From contig JAIPKF010000047.1 of the NCBI GenBank assembly GCA_021733705.1, forward strand, positions 1 through 9,412: a DNA stretch of 9,412 bases, in the 5' to 3' direction. This DNA comes from Chthoniobacterales bacterium (lineage in GTDB: Bacteria; Verrucomicrobiota; Verrucomicrobiia; Chthoniobacterales; UBA6821). Shown here piece after piece: positions 5,918-9,412 of the stretch; position 1 is the stretch's first letter, and every line of letters starts with the position of its first letter. The notes beneath the pieces are model-generated. The model was not told where the DNA came from, searched no databases, and was given only the letters and a program-made list of their open reading frames with translations. The translations under genes were made by a program, and so were the position numbers.

Positions 5918-7035
5918 CGAAGATTCTTCTGAAACTTCGTGTCATAACCAGTCAGTTCAAGAAAAGCAGAACCAACTTCTTGTTTTTTTTGATCAAGAAC
6001 GCGACAAGCTCCCTCCCAGTAGCTCAAGCCTCTACTACCGACAAGTTCTTGAATTTCTGAAAGAGGAATAAGAGTAAACGAAATCGATTTATTATTTATA
6101 GGATCAACTGTATAAAGACGAATTGGAATCGGATAGATGTTATGAGTAATGGGACTTTTCCAATTTCCAAGAGTCTCTATTCTAAAATCCTTTCCTTCGT
6201 ATTCTGTAAGTTTTCCTTGAGCATCGATCCAGGTGAGGGTTGAAAGAGGATCTTGGGATCCATCTTTAAGGCGCATTCGGTAAGCCATTATTTCACGGCC
6301 ATCTTTGAGTTGAAGGGAGCACCAATCCCAACCCACCTGATTAGAAGAGAGCTGACTGCTACTTATTTCATGATCCATCCATGCCTCACCAGACACCTTT
6401 TTTTCTTGTTCTCCGAGTTGAACTATTCCTTCAACGTGAAGCCGTGGGAATGTCATGTAGTAACTTAAGGCCGTGGAGTCTTCACCTTTTCTAGAAACAG
6501 CATTTTTACCAAAAAAAACTAATGGTTTTACTGGGGTTAATCTTAACTGAAAAACAATATCCCCTTGAATCGATCCAATAAGATTCATGATTCCCTTTTC
6601 CTCATCCTTGATTTTTAGGGACCAATTGCCATTTTCTAAATCGAGTGTTTCAGAGGAGGCAGAAGCATTCCACCCACGACGATTCAAGCGTCGCTGATAA
6701 GAGAATTTTTTTTTGTTAACATCAAGGAGTGCCATATCTGCTAAAAAGATGGTCGAATCTTTAAGACTATTTTTCTCTTCATGGAGTTTAAGAGAGGAGG
6801 GTTGTCCTGCTGAACGAAAGAATGTGGATTCAAATCCAAAGCGCTCTCCCTCTTTCGTAAAGAGGTGACCTGTGATATACCACCATTCAATTTTAAAGTC
6901 GTCATGACTTCCATAGTCTCTTGGAAAGGTAAAATGATGTCCCTCCTCAGGAATGCTATACCCGTCATGAGTTACCGCATGAACTTGCCATGAGCATATT
7001 AGCAGTAAAAGTAAGGAAAAAATGATATTAGTCAT
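5914..7035 (-). CDS. AttH/CrtC-type lipocalin-like secreted protein
   Basis: A 373-residue exported protein. Residues 1-20 form a signal peptide (hydrophobic run IIFSLLLLLICSW, cleavage likely after VHA at 18-20). A Cys lies at 14, but the residue before it is Ile, so it is not a good lipobox. Motifs of the CrtC/AttH family are FPRDYGSHDDFKIEWWYITG (37-56), GEAWMDHEISSSQL (216-229), GWDWCSLQLKDGREIMAYRMR (235-255, read as a consensus block) and YWEGACRV (339-346), ending in ELTGY. The family includes carotenoid 1,2-hydratases and AttH-like proteins with two lipocalin-type barrels. The latter are often encoded beside FtsX-type ABC permeases, as here, so the AttH reading is preferred and carotenoid hydration is unlikely with no carotenoid genes nearby. 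Its ATG overlaps the end of the permease gene by 8 bases (ATGACTAA), implying translational coupling. A binding or carrier role for a lipophilic molecule handled by the permease is inferred. Confidence 0.85.
   Translation of the reverse strand: MTNIIFSLLLLLICSWQVHAVTHDGYSIPEEGHHFTFPRDYGSHDDFKIEWWYITGHLFTKEGERFGFESTFFRSAGQPSSLKLHEEKNSLKDSTIFLADMALLDVNKKKFSYQRRLNRRGWNASASSETLDLENGNWSLKIKDEEKGIMNLIGSIQGDIVFQLRLTPVKPLVFFGKNAVSRKGEDSTALSYYMTFPRLHVEGIVQLGEQEKKVSGEAWMDHEISSSQLSSNQVGWDWCSLQLKDGREIMAYRMRLKDGSQDPLSTLTWIDAQGKLTEYEGKDFRIETLGNWKSPITHNIYPIPIRLYTVDPINNKSISFTLIPLSEIQELVGSRGLSYWEGACRVLDQKKQEVGSAFLELTGYDTKFQKNLR
5958..5990 (+). terminator. possible intrinsic terminator after the SDR gene
   Basis: CAAGAA at 5958-5963 can pair with TTCTTG at 5977-5982 across a 13-base loop, followed at once by eight T (5983-5990). 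It starts about 40 bases after the SDR stop on the plus strand, the right place to end the ATP10-like/SDR transcript. It lies inside the 3' end of the opposing lipocalin-like gene. The stem is short and only two of its six pairs are G-C, so it may be weak or coincidental; the T tract is the stronger element. Confidence 0.3.
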
Positions 7036-9412
7036 GAATTTCTACTTTAAGTAAGGAGTTCTGGCGAGCTACCAGGTAGGAGACAAGGGTGCCAGAGGTC
7101 ACCACTGCGATGGCAAGAATTGCTAGCGAAAAATAGGGGATACTAAATTGTAATGTCCATCCAAAACTCTGTTTGTTAATCACGTAAATAAGAATTGATC
7201 CCATGCCAAGACTCGTAAGGATTCCAATAAAAGCTCCTGAGAGGGCCAATAGACCTCCTTCCAGGGCCATTGCAGTAGCTATGGTATGTTGGGTGCAGCC
7301 GAGTGCTCGTAATGTGGTGAGTTCTTTAGCACGATCAATGAGAATATTTGAAAGAGTCATTCCTAGCCCAATAATAGCTACGATGATTCCAATGAGCTCG
7401 AGAGCATAGGTGATAGAAAAGGTCTGATGAAACACACGTAAAATCTCTTCCCGTAGATTACGGTTTGTTAACGTAGTCAATCCTGGAAATTGAGAAGAAA
7501 ATTGAAGTCTTAATTGTTCTGGATCGACTTCTGGTTGCACCATGGCAATGAGAACGGTTGCCCCATCTTCTTTGAAATAGTTTGCGAAATGAGCTCTGTC
7601 GATGAATAGAGAACCCTGTTCATTTCCATAATCACAAAAGACTCCGGCAATCGTCATCTCTTGATCTCCGTATGCTGTTGGGATGATGACATGATCACCA
7701 CAGCGATGTTGAAATCGTTCTAAAAAACTTTCATTCACTAGAACAAGATGACTATTTTTCTCTGGATTAAAAAAATCGTCATTTTTAGGAGCCTCTTTCC
7801 AAAGAATATTATGATGACGTTTGAGGAAGCCGATATCGATTCCATTCATGATTGTTGGGAGATTATTTAAAGTAATGGAACGTGAGGTGATGAGCTGGAT
7901 ATCGGCAATGCGAGGATCCTGAACAATACTTTTCCAAATTTGAGGAGAGATGTGATGCTCCAGCGAGCTTCCTTGGTAATCGGCACTACTGATATAAAGA
8001 TCAGCTTGAAAGACGGTAGAAATCCAACGCTGCATTGTCTTCTCAAAACTTTGTATAAGGATAAGCATTCCTGCTGCCATAGTAACACCACAGAGGATTC
8101 CTGAGGCTGCAAGATAATGCCTCTTGGAGAGTGGCTTTAAATGGCTTGCGGCTAAACGTACGATGAAAGAAAATTTCCCAAAAAAAGTCATCACTAAGCC
8201 GAGTTTTTCAGTAAAAAAACCACAGAAAATACCTCCACCCAAAATTAACAATAATGTTGCAATATAACCGCAGAGGGGAAGTCGCCTGTTATTAAAAAGA
8301 GTTGCTGCTGGCGCTAAGGAGAGGAGTCCACTTAGCAGTAAAAGTAGAACTCCCATGAGGATGGATTGAAAAAGACCTTTAGGAGGACTTTTATCAAATT
8401 CATGGGAGAGTATTTGTGCTGGGGGAGTCTCTGCAGCTTGATGGGCAGGCCACCATCCGGTCAGTAGTGCGGAACTAACCGCAAGGATTATTGCTAAAAA
8501 AAATTCACTCCAATCTAAGGTTGCAGTGTTTACTGAAGTTGTAAAATATAGAGCATTGACAATAGAACCAATAGATCGGATTGCAAACTGAGCTGTACCC
8601 CAACCCAAAAGACTTCCTAAGAGGCCACCCGCAAGTCCCAATAAAAGCGCTTCAGTAAGCCAGTGGATTTGAATAATTTCTTTGGTAACCCCAAGAGAAC
8701 GTAACACAGCAATTTCACCCCTTCGGCGTACTACAGCTCCATCAAGTGCTTGAAGAATGAGGTAGAGGCCTGCTAGTAGGGCAATTAAGGAGAGAATAGT
8801 GAGATTCATTCTAAAGGCTCGAGTCATGAGTGCTGCTTTTGCGCGCTGGTCTTTAGAGGTGAAGATTTCAAAGCCTCCCAGTTGGGACTGAGATTTTTGG
8901 AGAGTTTCCAAAAGTCTCTTTTTCTCTAGATCTCGTGAAGTGCTCTCAGGAAGGGAGCAGTTGATTTGAGATAATTGCCCTTGGTGATGCGTTAACTCTT
9001 GGAGTAAGGGGAGATCAATGACGATGAGACGAGAGGAAATCTTCGGCCTTGATTTCGATTCTGGGATAAATCCTGCAATATGAAAATCGAACACTTCATT
9101 AGCAATAACCAAAGGAAATCGATCCCCCACTTTTAATTTTTTCTCGGATGCTAATGAATGACTGATAAAAAGACTTTGTAAGGTCTCTTTACTCTCCTCT
9201 TGATTCATAGAAAAATCCTCAGGCTCGTCGGAATACTGTAAATTTTGCAATGCGATGAGATCACATCCAATAAGTTGGAAGAGGGGGCGAGGAGCAATAC
9301 TGTTGGGATCATTGGAAGGAGATGTCGCACTGAGCTCCAGGATCGGAATTAATTCCACAGGCATGGAACCAAATGTTTTTTTTAACTCCCTTAAAAGTGT
9401 CAGAGGGAGTTC
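7028..9412 (-). CDS. FtsX/MacB-type ABC transporter permease with two FtsX units (5' end outside window)
   Basis: The frame stays open to the right edge. The first in-window ATG is at 9364, but 16 further upstream codons are open and the usual N-terminal membrane helix is missing, so the true start lies beyond 9412. Counting from Met 9364 (778 residues): an extracytoplasmic MacB-like domain to about 180; a first FtsX unit with helices near 187-206, 235-258 and 286-306; two central helices near 330-352 and 363-385; another near 417-437; a second extracytoplasmic domain (about 440-645); and a second FtsX unit with helices near 650-672, 700-728 and 742-765. The cytoplasmic loops RRRGEIAVLRSLGVTKE (213-229) and DRAKELTTLRALGCTQHTI (677-695) are matching copies, the coupling site for the ATPase. 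The layout is like the duplicated YbbP/Att-type permeases. The LolD/MacB-type ATPase should lie upstream, outside the window. The AttH-like gene overlaps its end by 8 bases. The likely role is moving a lipid, lipoprotein or secondary metabolite across or out of the inner membrane. Confidence 0.9.
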   Translation of the reverse strand, partial: ELPLTLLRELKKTFGSMPVELIPILELSATSPSNDPNSIAPRPLFQLIGCDLIALQNLQYSDEPEDFSMNQEESKETLQSLFISHSLASEKKLKVGDRFPLVIANEVFDFHIAGFIPESKSRPKISSRLIVIDLPLLQELTHHQGQLSQINCSLPESTSRDLEKKRLLETLQKSQSQLGGFEIFTSKDQRAKAALMTRAFRMNLTILSLIALLAGLYLILQALDGAVVRRRGEIAVLRSLGVTKEIIQIHWLTEALLLGLAGGLLGSLLGWGTAQFAIRSIGSIVNALYFTTSVNTATLDWSEFFLAIILAVSSALLTGWWPAHQAAETPPAQILSHEFDKSPPKGLFQSILMGVLLLLLSGLLSLAPAATLFNNRRLPLCGYIATLLLILGGGIFCGFFTEKLGLVMTFFGKFSFIVRLAASHLKPLSKRHYLAASGILCGVTMAAGMLILIQSFEKTMQRWISTVFQADLYISSADYQGSSLEHHISPQIWKSIVQDPRIADIQLITSRSITLNNLPTIMNGIDIGFLKRHHNILWKEAPKNDDFFNPEKNSHLVLVNESFLERFQHRCGDHVIIPTAYGDQEMTIAGVFCDYGNEQGSLFIDRAHFANYFKEDGATVLIAMVQPEVDPEQLRLQFSSQFPGLTTLTNRNLREEILRVFHQTFSITYALELIGIIVAIIGLGMTLSNILIDRAKELTTLRALGCTQHTIATAMALEGGLLALSGAFIGILTSLGMGSILIYVINKQSFGWTLQFSIPYFSLAILAIAVVTSGTLVSYLVARQNSLLKVEIHD

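Noticed and set aside
5877..6468. Plus-strand open frames (5877-6071 and 6253-6468) opposite the lipocalin-like gene
   Set aside because: Both are antisense to a well-supported CDS, have implausible composition, and the first overlaps the end of the SDR in another frame.
5914..7035. Carotenoid 1,2-hydratase (CrtC) as the function of the lipocalin-like protein
   Set aside because: The fold family is shared, but there is no carotenoid gene nearby and the overlap with an FtsX-type permease matches AttH-type context better.
7867..8112. Minus-strand alternative frame inside the permease gene
   Set aside because: It is out of frame within the long FtsX-type permease; no motif supports it.
7028..9412. 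Pairing the LivF-type ATPase with the FtsX-type permease as one transporter
   Set aside because: They belong to different ABC classes, are on separate transcription units, and the LivF signature with Gln in the switch position is specific to HAAT importers.
1..9412. CRISPR arrays, tRNA or rRNA genes, insertion sequences, phage or toxin-antitoxin genes
   Set aside because: No regularly spaced repeats, tRNA-like folds, transposase motifs or terminal inverted repeats were seen; nearly all DNA is accounted for by the seven internal genes.

Overview
This window is dense bacterial DNA: seven protein genes in tightly packed blocks, plus an unassigned left edge. There is no RNA gene, insertion sequence, CRISPR array or phage gene that I can see. 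Base composition is moderately AT-rich (roughly 40-45% G+C by eye). None of the seven internal gene starts has a recognisable Shine-Dalgarno sequence. The envelope genes (a signal-peptide lipocalin-type protein and an FtsX-type permease) suggest a Gram-negative-type cell. The protein sequences remind me most of the Planctomycetota-Verrucomicrobiota-Chlamydiota assemblage, especially Verrucomicrobiota. That is an impression, not a demonstrated assignment.

Layout. Positions 1-208 hold an ambiguous stretch, possibly the tail of an upstream gene, then an AT-rich leader. Positions 209-3789 are a plus-strand operon with gaps of only 8-9 bases: glyA (serine hydroxymethyltransferase), zwf (glucose-6-phosphate dehydrogenase) and a DUF3050-type helical protein. 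Facing it, at 3796-4506 on the minus strand, is a LivF-type ABC ATPase that stands alone. A 69-base divergent intergenic region at 4507-4575 separates it from a second plus-strand pair. That pair is a membrane-anchored, cysteine-free protein resembling thioredoxin-fold/ATP10-type proteins (4576-5109) and a short-chain dehydrogenase/reductase (5126-5917). From the right edge leftwards on the minus strand run a two-unit FtsX/MacB-type ABC permease (7028-9412, 5' end outside the window) and an overlapping CrtC/AttH-type lipocalin-like secreted protein (5914-7035).

How the genes work together. glyA and zwf link one-carbon supply and NADPH generation. The DUF3050 protein sits where a 6-phosphogluconolactonase gene might be expected, and it carries Glu/His/Asp positions that recall haem-oxygenase-like di-iron oxidases. 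The permease and lipocalin-like protein overlap by 8 bases and resemble the known AttEFGH-type arrangement of an ABC transporter plus AttH; the cognate ATPase is not in the window. The most unusual single-gene observation is the SDR, where the catalytic Tyr of the YxxxK motif appears to be Ile. Both convergent junctions (3790-3795 and 5914-5917) have essentially no intergenic DNA. I do not see a clear-cut new defence or mobile system. The best candidates for new biology are the DUF3050 protein, the Tyr-less SDR with its ATP10-like partner, and the permease-lipocalin unit.
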